Source of the DNA: Hyphomicrobiales bacterium
GTDB lineage: Bacteria > Pseudomonadota > Alphaproteobacteria > Rhizobiales > Rhizobiaceae
Reading direction: 5' to 3'
NCBI GenBank assembly: GCA_900489925.1
Contig: UEHQ01000029.1
Location: 1 to 64,000 of the forward strand
DNA length: 64,000 nt
Under the pieces are notes generated by a model, which saw only the letters and a list, made by a program, of their open reading frames with translations, did no database searches and was not told where the DNA came from. Positions within the stretch are counted from its first letter, which is position 1, and the number at the start of each line of letters is the position of its first letter. Position numbers and translations under genes: made by a program. Positions 35,530-44,119 of the stretch are shown in pieces.

Positions 35530-36117
35530 ATGTGCAGCGAAGGCACGTTCTCATTCTATAGACAGAACGCGGCCGACTATGCCGCGCGCAATCGAACGCT
35601 TCCCATCCGGCGGCTCGATGCCTTTCTCTCGGCCCTGCCGGCGGGCGGATCGATCATCGACCTCGGCTGCGGTGGTGGTCAGGACAGTGCCTACATGCTG
35701 TCGCAAGGCTTTGAGATCACGCCGACGGACGGATCGGCCGAGCTGGCGGCGCAAGCCGAGGCCCTGCTCGAACGCCCTGTGGAGGTGATGCGCTTTGATG
35801 AACTCGACGCCGAAGACGCATTCGACGGCGCCTGGGCTGAGGCCTCGCTGTTGCATGTACCGCGCACGGAACTGCCCGGCGTGCTCGAGCGCATCAGACG
35901 CGCGCTGAAACCGGGCGGGATATTGCACGCCACGTTCAAGGCCGGCGATGTCGAAGGTCATGACGGCTTCGGGCGCTACTACAATTATCTCTCCGCCGAA
36001 TTGCTTTCAGGCATGCTGGGCGGCAGCGGTTGGCACCAGATCGTCATATCGGAGGTCGATGGCACCGGCTACGACCGAAAGCCGACACGGTGGCTCGCGA
36101 TGCGCGCACAAAAATAA
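35530..36117 (+). CDS. Class I SAM-dependent methyltransferase
   Basis: A 195-residue methyltransferase. Motif I is IIDLGCGGGQDSAYM at about residues 43-57, with an acidic residue in TPTDGSAEL (motif II) at about 67-75. A motif-IV-like segment is FDGAWAEASLLHVPR at 98-112, and LKPGGILHATFK follows at about 127-138. The substrate is not evident. No strong ribosome site is seen before ATG 35530, so the start is tentative. It is convergent with ilvC, with a terminator hairpin between them. Confidence 0.87.
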   Translation: MCSEGTFSFYRQNAADYAARNRTLPIRRLDAFLSALPAGGSIIDLGCGGGQDSAYMLSQGFEITPTDGSAELAAQAEALLERPVEVMRFDELDAEDAFDGAWAEASLLHVPRTELPGVLERIRRALKPGGILHATFKAGDVEGHDGFGRYYNYLSAELLSGMLGGSGWHQIVISEVDGTGYDRKPTRWLAMRAQK

Positions 36118-36118
36118 A

Positions 36119-36140
36119 GGCCGGCGCTTTCGCACCGGCC
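36119..36140. terminator. Terminator hairpin between methyltransferase and ilvC
   Basis: GGCCGG (36119-36124) pairs with CCGGCC (36135-36140) around a 10-base loop. It lies right after the methyltransferase stop (AAAATAAA upstream) and 26 bases before the ilvC stop on the other strand. It may serve both directions; the upstream A run gives T residues in the ilvC transcript. Confidence 0.65.
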
Positions 36141-36165
36141 CCCGCAGATCTTGCGATCGCAAAGC

Positions 36166-37185
36166 CTAGTTGACAGACTTGTCGACCAGCTTGTTCTTAC
36201 CAATCCAAGGCATCATGCCGCGCAGCTTGGCGCCGACTTCTTCGATCTGGTGGCTGTCGTTCATGCGGCGGATGCCCTTGAAGCGCGAGCCGCCAGCCTT
36301 GTATTCCTGCATCCAGTCAGACGTAAACTTGCCGGTCTGGATGTCGTGCAGGACGCGCTTCATTTCAGCCTTGGTTTCAGCGGTAATGATGCGCGGACCG
36401 GTGACGTATTCGCCCCACTCAGCCGTGTTCGAGATCGAGTAGTTCATGTTGGCGATACCGCCTTCATAGATCAGGTCGACGATGAGCTTCACTTCGTGCA
36501 GGCACTCGAAGTAGGCCATTTCAGGCGCGTAGCCAGCTTCAACCAGCGTTTCGAAGCCGGCGCGGATCAGCTCGACGAGACCGCCGCAGAGAACGACCTG
36601 TTCGCCGAAGAGGTCGGTTTCGCACTCTTCGCGGAAGTTGGTTTCGATGATGCCCGAACGGCCGCCGCCAACGCCGCAAGCGTAGGACAGAGCGAGTTCA
36701 AGAGCGTTGCCCGAAGCGTTCTGGTGAACGGCAACGAGGCAAGGAACGCCGCCGCCCTTCTGGTATTCGCCGCGAACCGTGTGGCCCGGGCCCTTCGGCG
36801 CGATCATGACGACGTCGAGCGAAGCCTTCGGCTCGATCAGGCCGAAGTGAACGTTGAGGCCGTGCGCGAAGGCGATAGCGACGCCATCACGGATGTTGCC
36901 GGCGATGTCGGTCTTGTAGATTTCGGCCTGCAGTTCGTCAGGCGTTGCCATCATGATCAGGTCGCCCCACTTGGCGGCATCAGCAACGGTCATGACCTTG
37001 AAGCCATCGGCTTCTGCCTTCTTGATGGTCGGCGAGCCGGCCTTGAGAGCGATCGCCACGTTGGCATGGCCGCTATCCTTCAGGTTCAGGGCGTGTGCGC
37101 GACCCTGGGAACCGTAGCCGACGATGACGACGTTCTTCGACTTGATGAGGTTGAGATCTGCATCACGATCGTAATAGACGCGCAT
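36166..37185 (-). CDS. ilvC: Ketol-acid reductoisomerase
   Basis: A 339-residue class I enzyme. The Rossmann motif VVIVGYGSQGRAHALNL is at about residues 19-35; the RxxS-type NADPH loop follows. GPGHTVRGEY lies in the middle, and the knotted C-terminal domain carries the metal-binding DLFGEQVVLCGG and ECLHEVKLIVDLIYE blocks with conserved acidic residues. It converts 2-acetolactate to 2,3-dihydroxyisovalerate (and the isoleucine analogue) using Mg2+ and NADPH, the second step of branched-chain synthesis. Its first-step partners ilvI/ilvH lie 21 kb away. A TetR-type gene sits 51 bases upstream on the same strand. Confidence 0.98.
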   Translation of the reverse strand: MRVYYDRDADLNLIKSKNVVIVGYGSQGRAHALNLKDSGHANVAIALKAGSPTIKKAEADGFKVMTVADAAKWGDLIMMATPDELQAEIYKTDIAGNIRDGVAIAFAHGLNVHFGLIEPKASLDVVMIAPKGPGHTVRGEYQKGGGVPCLVAVHQNASGNALELALSYACGVGGGRSGIIETNFREECETDLFGEQVVLCGGLVELIRAGFETLVEAGYAPEMAYFECLHEVKLIVDLIYEGGIANMNYSISNTAEWGEYVTGPRIITAETKAEMKRVLHDIQTGKFTSDWMQEYKAGGSRFKGIRRMNDSHQIEEVGAKLRGMMPWIGKNKLVDKSVN

Positions 37186-37236
37186 TTGAATGTCCTTCCC
37201 TTTGCTTGTCTTGTTTGACTGTCAGTAAGAGCGAAA

Positions 37237-37887
37237 TCAGCCGATAAGCGGCATCTCCGCGAGAGCTTTTTCCGAGCCGTAGAGCCGCAGGAAGGCGGTC
37301 ACCGCCTTCTCCGCCTGGCGCGCAGTATCCTTGCTACCCGGCTCGCCGAGCAGCATGCGGACATGGAGGTCGGAAACGATCAGGCCGTAGAGCGTATGAT
37401 ACGCCTCATCGGCATCGTTGAAACGAAGCAACCCGGCACGCTTGCCGGAATCGATCAGCCCCATGGCGCGGCGATCGATCTGGCGCCGACCGCGCTCCAG
37501 CAGCAGCTTGCCGAGCTTGGAGCCGTCGCGGTGCGACTGGCCAATCGCGAGGCGATTCAGCGCCAGCGACACATCGCCCGCAAGCACTTCGAGAAGGTCA
37601 CGCGAGAAGATCACCAGATGGTCATGCAGGGAGGTCGCCGTCAGGCGCTCGCCATTGCGTTCGAAGGTGCGGACCTTGCTCGCCTGGTAGGCGATCATCG
37701 CCGAAAGCAGGCCGTCGCGGTCGCCGAACCACTTGTAGAGGCTTTCCTTCGAGCAGTTGGCCGCACGAGCAACGCCCGAGGTCGTCAGAGCCTTTTCGCC
37801 GCCGTCCACGAGCAGCCGCAACGCCTGCTCCAGAACAGCGTTCTGGCGCGGCGAAAATTCGCTGGGCTCCAAGTTTTCGACAGACAC
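37237..37887 (-). CDS. TetR/AcrR family transcriptional regulator
   Basis: A 216-residue repressor. The N-terminal HTH covers about residues 12-60: AVLEQALRLLVDGGEKALTT, GVARAANCSKESLYKWFGDRDGLL. The C-terminal ligand domain is of the AefR-like type. The start is GTG 37887 with GGGAG 8 bases upstream; an open frame continues 50 codons further but lacks any site. A 14-base perfect palindrome lies 19 bases upstream of the start and probably is the operator. It could read through to ilvC, 51 bases downstream, or act only on itself; the sequence does not decide. Confidence 0.87.
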   Translation of the reverse strand: MSVENLEPSEFSPRQNAVLEQALRLLVDGGEKALTTSGVARAANCSKESLYKWFGDRDGLLSAMIAYQASKVRTFERNGERLTATSLHDHLVIFSRDLLEVLAGDVSLALNRLAIGQSHRDGSKLGKLLLERGRRQIDRRAMGLIDSGKRAGLLRFNDADEAYHTLYGLIVSDLHVRMLLGEPGSKDTARQAEKAVTAFLRLYGSEKALAEMPLIG

Positions 37888-37905
37888 GACGCAAGCTCCC
37901 GATAA

Positions 37906-37919
37906 GTACCGTACGGTAC
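37906..37919. promoter_or_regulatory. Perfect palindrome, probable TetR operator
   Basis: GTACCGTACGGTAC is a perfect 14-base palindrome located 19 bases upstream of the GTG start of the TetR gene. Its position and symmetry suit autoregulation by the dimeric repressor. Binding is inferred, not shown. Confidence 0.62.
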
Positions 37920-37979
37920 GGTTCGTGGGCTTTATGCTGCAAACCGAGGTGGGCGTCAAGCAGCATTTTACGAAATCGC

Positions 37980-38029
37980 GGACCGGAAAACCGGTCCTGA
38001 AACAGCATCGTCCACCGAAACAGGTGGAC
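37980..38029. repeat. Two tandem hairpins
   Basis: GGACCGG-aaaa-CCGGTCC (37980-37997) and GTCCACC-gaaaca-GGTGGAC (38010-38029) are perfect 7-base-pair stems, 12 bases apart, between the end of the AraC gene and the TetR promoter. They may terminate the AraC transcript. The first stem resembles the palindromes of rhizobial intergenic repeat elements (RIME), but I cannot check its copy number. Confidence 0.5.
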
Positions 38030-38052
38030 GGGCACACGGTACCGGCCGCAGG

Positions 38053-38961
38053 CTACTCCGCGGCCACCGGATCGCGCGCCGACTCCACATCCCTCAGTGG
38101 TGATAAGCCGTAAAGCCGGCTGTATTCGCGACTGAACTGCGACGGGCTCTGATAGCCCACGCGAAAGCCCGCCGTCCCGACATCCAGCCGATCGACGACC
38201 ATCAGGCGCCTCGCCTCGTGCAGCCGAAGCTGCTTCTGATACTGGACCGGCGTCATCGCCGTCACCGATTTGAAATGGTGGTGAAACGACGACACGCTCA
38301 TGTTGACGCGCTCGGCAAGTTCCTCGATCCGCAAGGGCTTGGAGAAATTTCCTCGCAGCCACGCGACCGCGCGAGCAATCTTGTTGCCCTGGTTTTCGGC
38401 CATCGCGATGTTGAGAAGGCGCGGGCCATCCGGCCCCATCAGGATACGATAAAGGATCTCCTCGACGATCAAGGGCGCCATCGCGGCGATCTCGTTCGGA
38501 CGATCAAGCAGTCGCAAGAGCCGCACGGCCGCGTCAAGCAACTCCGGAGGCGCGACGTTGACCGCCATGCCGCGCAGCACGCTGGCATCGGTCGTCTGCC
38601 GCGGCACATCGATCCGCCTGAGCAGCGTTGCCAGTGTCTCGCCGTCGATGGCAAGCGCCAGACAAAGATGCGGCTGTTGTTCGCTCGCTTCCGTGACCCT
38701 GGAAGCCACAGGCAGGTCTAGGGACGTCAGCAGATAGTCGCCCGTGCCGTAATTCAGCGTATCCGAGCCAAGCCGCAGGCTCTTTGCGCCTTGCAGGACC
38801 AGCGCGAAACACGGCCGGTAAGCAGTATGAAGCGGCTGCGTCGGACTGGATCGCCGGCTCAGGAACAGATTATCGATCGGTGTCGCGACCTCACCATCCT
38901 CGCAGACAAACCGCGCCGCGATCGAGGCTATTTCCTGGTAAGGACTGAAAGGCAAGGTCAT
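38053..38961 (-). CDS. AraC family transcriptional regulator
   Basis: A 302-residue regulator. The N-terminal AraC_N cupin-like domain (about residues 20-180) contains CFALVLQGAKSLRLG and a GDYLLTSLDLPV strand. Two C-terminal helix-turn-helix units are at about 205-295, marked by IEELAERVNMSVSSFHHHFK and VGYQSPSQFSREYSRLYG. This group often sits beside, and activates, alcohol dehydrogenase or oxidoreductase genes; an alcohol dehydrogenase gene lies 1.8 kb away on the other strand. It is divergent from the cupin-like gene at 39250. Confidence 0.91.
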   Translation of the reverse strand: MTLPFSPYQEIASIAARFVCEDGEVATPIDNLFLSRRSSPTQPLHTAYRPCFALVLQGAKSLRLGSDTLNYGTGDYLLTSLDLPVASRVTEASEQQPHLCLALAIDGETLATLLRRIDVPRQTTDASVLRGMAVNVAPPELLDAAVRLLRLLDRPNEIAAMAPLIVEEILYRILMGPDGPRLLNIAMAENQGNKIARAVAWLRGNFSKPLRIEELAERVNMSVSSFHHHFKSVTAMTPVQYQKQLRLHEARRLMVVDRLDVGTAGFRVGYQSPSQFSREYSRLYGLSPLRDVESARDPVAAE

Positions 38962-39249
38962 GCGCGGAAATCCGTGTCTCGAAGCAATGGAAGCTGCGTT
39001 TATTTAGGACAATGCCGCGCCACTGCAAGAGAGGGATATTCGCGCGATCCTGTGACGGACGCCGCGACGGCCGCGGCAGGCGAAAGCAAACGAGACTTCA
39101 CGTTCAACGACGCGCCAATGCCATTCCCAACATTAGCGTCTTCCACGCGGGCAACGGACCGCGGTGGACGTTCAAAGAGCTCTCTTGGCCCTACCCCGCC
39201 TCTTTATGGTATGCAGGCGGCAGTAAGCCGAACGATGGGAGTTGTCCGC

Positions 39250-39639
39250 ATGAAGTGCCTGCGCATCTATGCCACCCCGGACGGCGAATCGCATTTCGAC
39301 GAAGTTGAATTGCCGACGACAAAGAGGTCGGTGCATCCCGATGCCGTGCCATTTGACGTTACTGCCAGCTACCCGGCGTCCCGCGTCCGCCTCACCCATA
39401 TCCCCGCGGGAATGCGAGAGGTTGCCTGGCACACGGTCCCTGAGCCGGTGCTGACCGTCAGGCTGGACGGATCGGTTGAATATGAAACGAGCGACGGAGA
39501 GACACGCCACGTCCAGGCCGGCAGCTTCGTGCTGGTGGAAGACACGTATGGCAAGGGCCATCTGTCCCGTCATTCGCCGGAGGCCCAGACCGTCATCTGG
39601 ATCTCACTGCCAAACGGCCTTGATCTGCCACCTGTATAG
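39250..39639 (+). CDS. Cupin-fold domain protein
   Basis: A 129-residue protein with a beta-rich cupin-like pattern: LTHIPAGMREVAWHTVPEP, then LTVRLDGSVEYETSDGETRHV, AGSFVLVEDTYGKGHLSRH. The two conserved His (in HTVPEP and GKGH) could bind a metal. ATG 39250 has GGAG 8 bases upstream; the longer open frame from 38791 would overlap the AraC gene and is rejected. Function unknown. It is divergent from the AraC regulator and might be its target. Confidence 0.72.
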   Translation: MKCLRIYATPDGESHFDEVELPTTKRSVHPDAVPFDVTASYPASRVRLTHIPAGMREVAWHTVPEPVLTVRLDGSVEYETSDGETRHVQAGSFVLVEDTYGKGHLSRHSPEAQTVIWISLPNGLDLPPV

Positions 39640-39779
39640 TCTCTTTCATCCAGCGCCGACATCAGGAACTGAGACACACGCATCCCACGGCATGAGACCG
39701 TTCGCCGATGGCAAACGTCCACGCTCTGGTCGGTTCGTGGTCCACCGCCAGAAGCGGTGAACTCCTCCGCGAGGCAGTG

Positions 39780-40583
39780 TCAGAACGCGGTGCTGAATCC
39801 TACCGTACCCTTGAATCCATTGCTGCCGTCGAAGCGTGTCGCGGCAAGTGCTTCGCCATACAGATTGTACTTGCCGTCGGCCCACCTATAGGTTCCACCG
39901 ACGCCAACCTCGGCGCCAAGAGACTTCGGCTCGAACTTGGTGACGACGTCCGACACGTTGACACGGGTTCCATCAAGAAAATCGTAGGTCAGGTTGGCGA
40001 TGGCATAGACATGGCTGTTGTTGGCACTCGCGCCTTCATCATAGTCCACAGCCACCCCGATGCGGCCTTTGGCGCTATCGGCGTCGTCGAGGCTTACGTG
40101 CGCATTGAACGGATCGGTGAAGCTGTCGAAGTTCACCGAGTTGTACGAAAACTGCGCCTGGGGAATGATCGACCAGCTGTTGCTGACGGCCATCTTGCGA
40201 CCGGCTTCGATGCTGACGCCATAGCCATTGCCGTCGTTGCGGTCCACGAGCCTGCCGACTTCGTCAGCGGAGAGATCGGTCGACAGTCGTGCGAGCGTGG
40301 CTTGTCCATCGACATAGAAACCGTCGTTGCCGTACCATGTCAGCGTCGCGCCGATGCTGTAGCTGTCGGTATCGTTGTCCCCGTTCCCGATTGGCGAGAT
40401 GACGTTGGCGTGCGTCTGGCTGTACTGAACGTTCAGGCCACCGATCAGCAGTCCCTTGTCGGATTCACAGAGCAACCCGTCGATACCGACCTGCACCAGA
40501 TAGTGGTTGCTATCGTAGGACGAGCCCGTGGTCGAGCTGCCCTCCTGCGGCCGGCTTTGGGCGTTGACGGGGTCGATAATCAC
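39780..40583 (-). pseudogene. Autotransporter beta-barrel domain, passenger missing
   Basis: The 267 residues are almost entirely an autotransporter C-terminal barrel: SSYDSNHYLVQVGIDGLL, then GLNVQYSQTHANV, many alternating strands, and the terminal GFKGTVGFSTAF with the aromatic last residue required by the outer-membrane insertion machinery. There is no signal peptide or passenger upstream, and the frame reading into 40583 (ATT/GTG-like context) lacks a ribosome site. It is therefore the 3' remnant of a larger gene. A stand-alone barrel protein is less likely because no export signal is present. Confidence 0.75.
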
Positions 40584-40780
40584 GCGGCTTGGCCGAGTTG
40601 GCCGCCAGATATCTGCTTTCGGCTTAGGGCCACCGTTTTGTGTCGGCAGCGCTCGTGGTCAAAGCCGGACATTTGCAGGATCGTGCAAGAAGCTAGGAGG
40701 ATCGCTCTAACGCCGATGGCAGTCCATGCGGCATAAGTCTCATCATCAGATTCCCGACCACAAACAGATGGAGTTCTCCC

Positions 40781-41827
40781 ATGGCTATTGCAAAAGGCTA
40801 TGCCGCGACCGACGCGTCGAAACCTCTGACGCCCTTTACCTTCGAGCGTCGCGAGCCGAACGCCGATGACGTCGTCATCGACATCAAGTTCGCCGGCATC
40901 TGCCACTCGGACATTCACACCGTTCGCAACGAATGGAGGAATGCCGTTTATCCGATCGTGCCGGGCCACGAAATCGCCGGCATCGTTTCGGCTGTCGGTG
41001 CCAACGTCACCAAGTTCAAGGTCGGCGATCACGTCGGCGTCGGTTGCTTCGTTGACAGCTGCGTCGGCTGCGCCACCCGCGATCTCGACAACGAGCAGTA
41101 CATGCCCGGCCTCGTCGGCACCTACAACAGCGTCGAAGCCGACGGCAAGACGGCAACGCAAGGCGGCTATTCCGACTCGATCGTCGTCAAGGAAGGCTAT
41201 GTCCTGTCGATCCCCGAAAACCTGCCGCTCGATGCCTCCGCGCCCCTCCTGTGCGCCGGCATCACCCTCTACTCGCCGCTGAAGCACTGGAATGCCGGCC
41301 CCGGCAAGAAGGTCGCGATCGTCGGCATGGGCGGTCTCGGACACATGGGCGTAAAGCTTGGTGCGGCCATGGGCGCGGATATCACCGTTCTCTCGCAGTC
41401 GCTCTCCAAGAAGGAAGACGGACTGAAGCTCGGCGCCAAGGAATATTACGCAACGAGCGATGCCGCGACCTTCGAGAAGCTCGCCGGCACCTTCGACCTG
41501 ATCATCTGCACGGTCAGCGCCGAGGTTGACTGGAATGCCTATCTCGGCCTGCTGAAGGTCAACGGTTCTATGGTCGTCGTCGGCGCTCCTGAGAACCCGA
41601 TCCCGGTCCACGCCTTCTCGCTGATCCCGGGCCGCAAGAGCCTGTCGGGCTCGATGATCGGCTCGATCAAGGAAACCCAGGAAATGCTGGATTTCTGCGG
41701 CGAGCACAACATCGTCTCGGAGATCGAGAAGATCAACATCCAGCAGGTCAACGAAGCCTACGAACGCGTTCTGAAGAGCGACGTTCGCTACCGCTTCGTC
41801 ATCGATATCGCATCGCTGGCAGCCTGA
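40781..41827 (+). CDS. Zinc-type NAD(P)-dependent alcohol dehydrogenase (YahK/CAD-like)
   Basis: A 348-residue medium-chain dehydrogenase. Catalytic zinc ligands Cys41, His63/Glu64 and Cys158 are in place (GICHSDIH, GHEIAG, LLCAGIT). The cofactor motif VAIVGMGGLGHMGVKLG fits NADP-preferring YahK-like enzymes. The structural zinc lobe normally has four Cys (x2, x2, x7 spacing); here only Cys94 and Cys97 remain, with Arg100 and Met108 at the other two positions. It probably reduces aldehydes. GGAG precedes ATG 40781. It is convergent with the NDH-2 gene. Confidence 0.93.
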   Translation: MAIAKGYAATDASKPLTPFTFERREPNADDVVIDIKFAGICHSDIHTVRNEWRNAVYPIVPGHEIAGIVSAVGANVTKFKVGDHVGVGCFVDSCVGCATRDLDNEQYMPGLVGTYNSVEADGKTATQGGYSDSIVVKEGYVLSIPENLPLDASAPLLCAGITLYSPLKHWNAGPGKKVAIVGMGGLGHMGVKLGAAMGADITVLSQSLSKKEDGLKLGAKEYYATSDAATFEKLAGTFDLIICTVSAEVDWNAYLGLLKVNGSMVVVGAPENPIPVHAFSLIPGRKSLSGSMIGSIKETQEMLDFCGEHNIVSEIEKINIQQVNEAYERVLKSDVRYRFVIDIASLAA

Positions 41828-41852
41828 GGCTGCCAAGCGCCCCAAAAACCTG

Positions 41853-41872
41853 GGCGGCTCGCAAGAGCCGCC
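41853..41872. terminator. Bidirectional terminator hairpin
   Basis: GGCGGCTC-gcaa-GAGCCGCC forms a perfect 8-base-pair stem with a tetraloop, between the alcohol dehydrogenase stop and the stop of the opposing NDH-2 gene, touching the latter. No long T run. Confidence 0.62.
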
Positions 41873-43137
41873 TACCCCTCGTCGCGCATCGTTTCCCTTT
41901 GCGTGATCAGCCGGGCGCTATGCTGGCCGCTGAGATAAATCCATAGCCAGCTCCACGCGACCGCAAAACGCGAACGCGTTCCGATCAGGAAGTAGATATG
42001 GGCAAGGCCCCATATCCACCATGCCAACCATCCCTTCAGCTTGATCTTGCCGAAATCCACGATAGCAGCACTTTGTCCGATCGTGGCAAGGCTTCCCTGG
42101 TGCCGGTAGCGGAACGCCGGTGGCGGCGCCTTTCCGGCCAGTCGTGCGCGGATGACCCTGGCGGCATAGCCACCCTGCTGTTTGGCGGCAGGCGCGATGC
42201 CCGGCACCGGCGTGCCGTTGTCCCTCATGACCGAGGCGGTATCGCCGATCACGAACACCTCCGGCAAACCAGGCGCCGTCAGGTCCTTTTCGACGATCGC
42301 GCGTCCCGCGCGGTCAGCCGGAATATCCAGCCAGCGCGCCGCCGGCGACGCCTGCACGCCGGCAGCCCAGACGATCGTCCTAGAACCAATGAACTCTTCT
42401 CCGATCTTGACGCCATCGACCGAGCATTCGGTCACCGCCTTGCCGAGACGCACCTCGACGCCAAGGTCCTCCAGCGCCTTTTGCGCATAGGCCGAGAGCT
42501 CCTGCGCGAAGCTCGGCAGCACGCGGGGCCCTGCTTCCACGAGGATCACCTTGGTTGTCCTGGTGTCGATGTTGCGAAACTCCTTCGGCAATGTCTTGTG
42601 CGCCAGCTCCGCGATGATGCCGGCAAGCTCCACGCCGGTCGGCCCGGCACCAACGATCGTGAAAGTCAGCAGCGCGGCACGCGCGGCCGCGTCGGTGGTG
42701 GTCTCGGCGCGTTCGAAGGCCAGCAGGACGCGGCGACGGATCGTCGTTGCATCCTCCAGCGTCTTCAGGCCTGGCGCCACCGGCTCCCAATCGTCCCGGC
42801 CGAAATAGGCATGCGTGGCGCCGGTGGCGAGAACGAGCGTATCGTAATGCAAGGCCGTTCCGTCGCGCAGCTTCACGTCCTTCACCACCGTATCGACAGC
42901 AGATACCTCGCCGAGCAGGGTCGTCACCTCGGGCCGGTCGCTGTAGAGATGGCGGATTGGCCACGCGATCTCGGAGGTCGATAGAATGGTCGTCGCGACC
43001 TGGTAGAGAAGCGGCTGGAAAAGGTGATGGTTACGCCGATCGACCAACGTGATCCGTACGCCGGCGCCCTTCAGACCGTTCACCAGTTGAAGGCCACCGA
43101 AGCCGCCACCGACAACGACGACGTGGTGCTCGCTCAT
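41872..43137 (-). CDS. ndh: Type II NADH dehydrogenase
   Basis: A 421-residue membrane-associated flavoprotein. The FAD motif VVVVGGGFGGLQLVNGL is at residues 5-21. RRNHHLFQPLLYQVAT is the NDH-2 quinone-site signature. The NADH motif FTIVGAGPTGVELAGIIAEL is at about residues 160-180, and a VFVIGDTASV block binds FAD. The hydrophobic C-terminus (WLAWWIWGLAHIYFLIG) anchors it to the membrane. It oxidises NADH and passes electrons to quinone without pumping protons. It begins a single-gene unit divergent from the racemase gene. Confidence 0.94.
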   Translation of the reverse strand: MSEHHVVVVGGGFGGLQLVNGLKGAGVRITLVDRRNHHLFQPLLYQVATTILSTSEIAWPIRHLYSDRPEVTTLLGEVSAVDTVVKDVKLRDGTALHYDTLVLATGATHAYFGRDDWEPVAPGLKTLEDATTIRRRVLLAFERAETTTDAAARAALLTFTIVGAGPTGVELAGIIAELAHKTLPKEFRNIDTRTTKVILVEAGPRVLPSFAQELSAYAQKALEDLGVEVRLGKAVTECSVDGVKIGEEFIGSRTIVWAAGVQASPAARWLDIPADRAGRAIVEKDLTAPGLPEVFVIGDTASVMRDNGTPVPGIAPAAKQQGGYAARVIRARLAGKAPPPAFRYRHQGSLATIGQSAAIVDFGKIKLKGWLAWWIWGLAHIYFLIGTRSRFAVAWSWLWIYLSGQHSARLITQRETMRDEG

Positions 43138-43349
43138 GATCTGCCCTTTCGCTCAATACGCACGAGGATTAGTCCTTGATCGAACACAGTTTTCAACCGC
43201 CGTTTAGGCATAGCTCATCTGCACTTGCGCAGGAACGGCTGGCGGGCGATGGACTGCGCTGCCATTTTGCCTTTCAATGGCGACAACGCAGAAACGCGCG
43301 ACAACCGGCGCGTATTCAGCACAACAAAATGCCATGGGAGTACCACCGG

Positions 43350-44054
43350 ATGCAGACAATCGGCCTCATCGGCGGCATGAGCTTCGAAAGCTCGGCCGTC
43401 TACTATCGCTTGCTCAACGAGATGGTGCGCGAGCGCCTTGGCGACCTCGCCTCGGCCGAATTGCTGCTCTATTCCGTCAACTTCGAAGAGATTGTCGTGA
43501 TGCAGAAGGCTGGCGATTGGGCCGGCGCGGCCGCGCGGCTCGGCGATGTCGCGTCGCGCCTGGAGACCGCTGGCGCCGCCTGCATTCTCATCTGCAGCAA
43601 CACCATGCACCTCGTCGCCGATGAAGTCGCGGCGCGTGTCTCAGTGCCCTTCCTCCATATCATCGACGAGACGGCAGCATCGCTGAAGGCCGCCGGCTGC
43701 AAACGACCATTGCTCCTTGCTACCCGCTACACCATGGAACACGGCTTCTATACCGATCGCATGCAGCGCCTCGGCCTCGATATCGCGGTCCCTGAAGCAG
43801 CCGATCGCACGACCGTCCACGACATCATCTTCAACGAACTCTGCGTCGGCAAGGTCCTGGAAAGCTCGCGTGAAAAGTTGATGCGCATCATCGAACGCGA
43901 GCGCGCCGCAGGTGCCGACAGCATCATCCTGGGATGCACCGAGATTTGCCTGATCCTCGATCCGGACAATCTGCCCCTGCCCGGATTCGATACGACAAAG
44001 ATCCACGCAACGGCCGCAATCGATTTCGCATTAAGGCAAACGACAGCGGCTTAA
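43350..44054 (+). CDS. Aspartate/glutamate racemase family protein (YgeA-like)
   Basis: A 234-residue racemase fold. It opens MQTIGLIGGMSFESSAVYYR, as in broad-specificity amino-acid racemases. The two catalytic cysteines are Cys82 (LICSNTMH) and Cys196 (ILGCTEIC). GGGAG lies 9 bases before ATG 43350. It should interconvert L and D amino acids without PLP; which amino acid is not clear (YgeA acts broadly, on homoserine for example). It is divergent from ndh and followed by a regulator gene in 65 bases. Confidence 0.92.
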   Translation: MQTIGLIGGMSFESSAVYYRLLNEMVRERLGDLASAELLLYSVNFEEIVVMQKAGDWAGAAARLGDVASRLETAGAACILICSNTMHLVADEVAARVSVPFLHIIDETAASLKAAGCKRPLLLATRYTMEHGFYTDRMQRLGLDIAVPEAADRTTVHDIIFNELCVGKVLESSREKLMRIIERERAAGADSIILGCTEICLILDPDNLPLPGFDTTKIHATAAIDFALRQTTAA

Positions 44055-44066
44055 GTCCAATTTTAT

Positions 44067-44079
44067 TTGACTCAGTCAA
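44067..44079. promoter_or_regulatory. Palindrome upstream of the MarR-GNAT gene, probable operator
   Basis: TTGACTCAGTCAA is a perfect inverted repeat around a central C (6-base arms) and extends imperfectly outward (TTAT...CTAA). It lies 41 bases upstream of the MarR-GNAT start, the size and position of MarR operators. Autoregulation is inferred. Confidence 0.6.
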
Positions 44080-44119
44080 CTAATTGCATGACAAAGTCTC
44101 CCATCAGGAGATCTTTGCC

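Noticed and set aside
36151..37218. Plus-strand ORF of 355 codons
   Set aside because: Antisense to ilvC, which is unmistakable.
39708..40736. Plus-strand ORF of 342 codons
   Set aside because: Antisense to the autotransporter barrel remnant. The barrel's alternating strands and terminal Phe show which strand was coding.
40580..41845. Minus-strand ORF of 421 codons
   Set aside because: Shadow of the alcohol dehydrogenase gene; no motifs.
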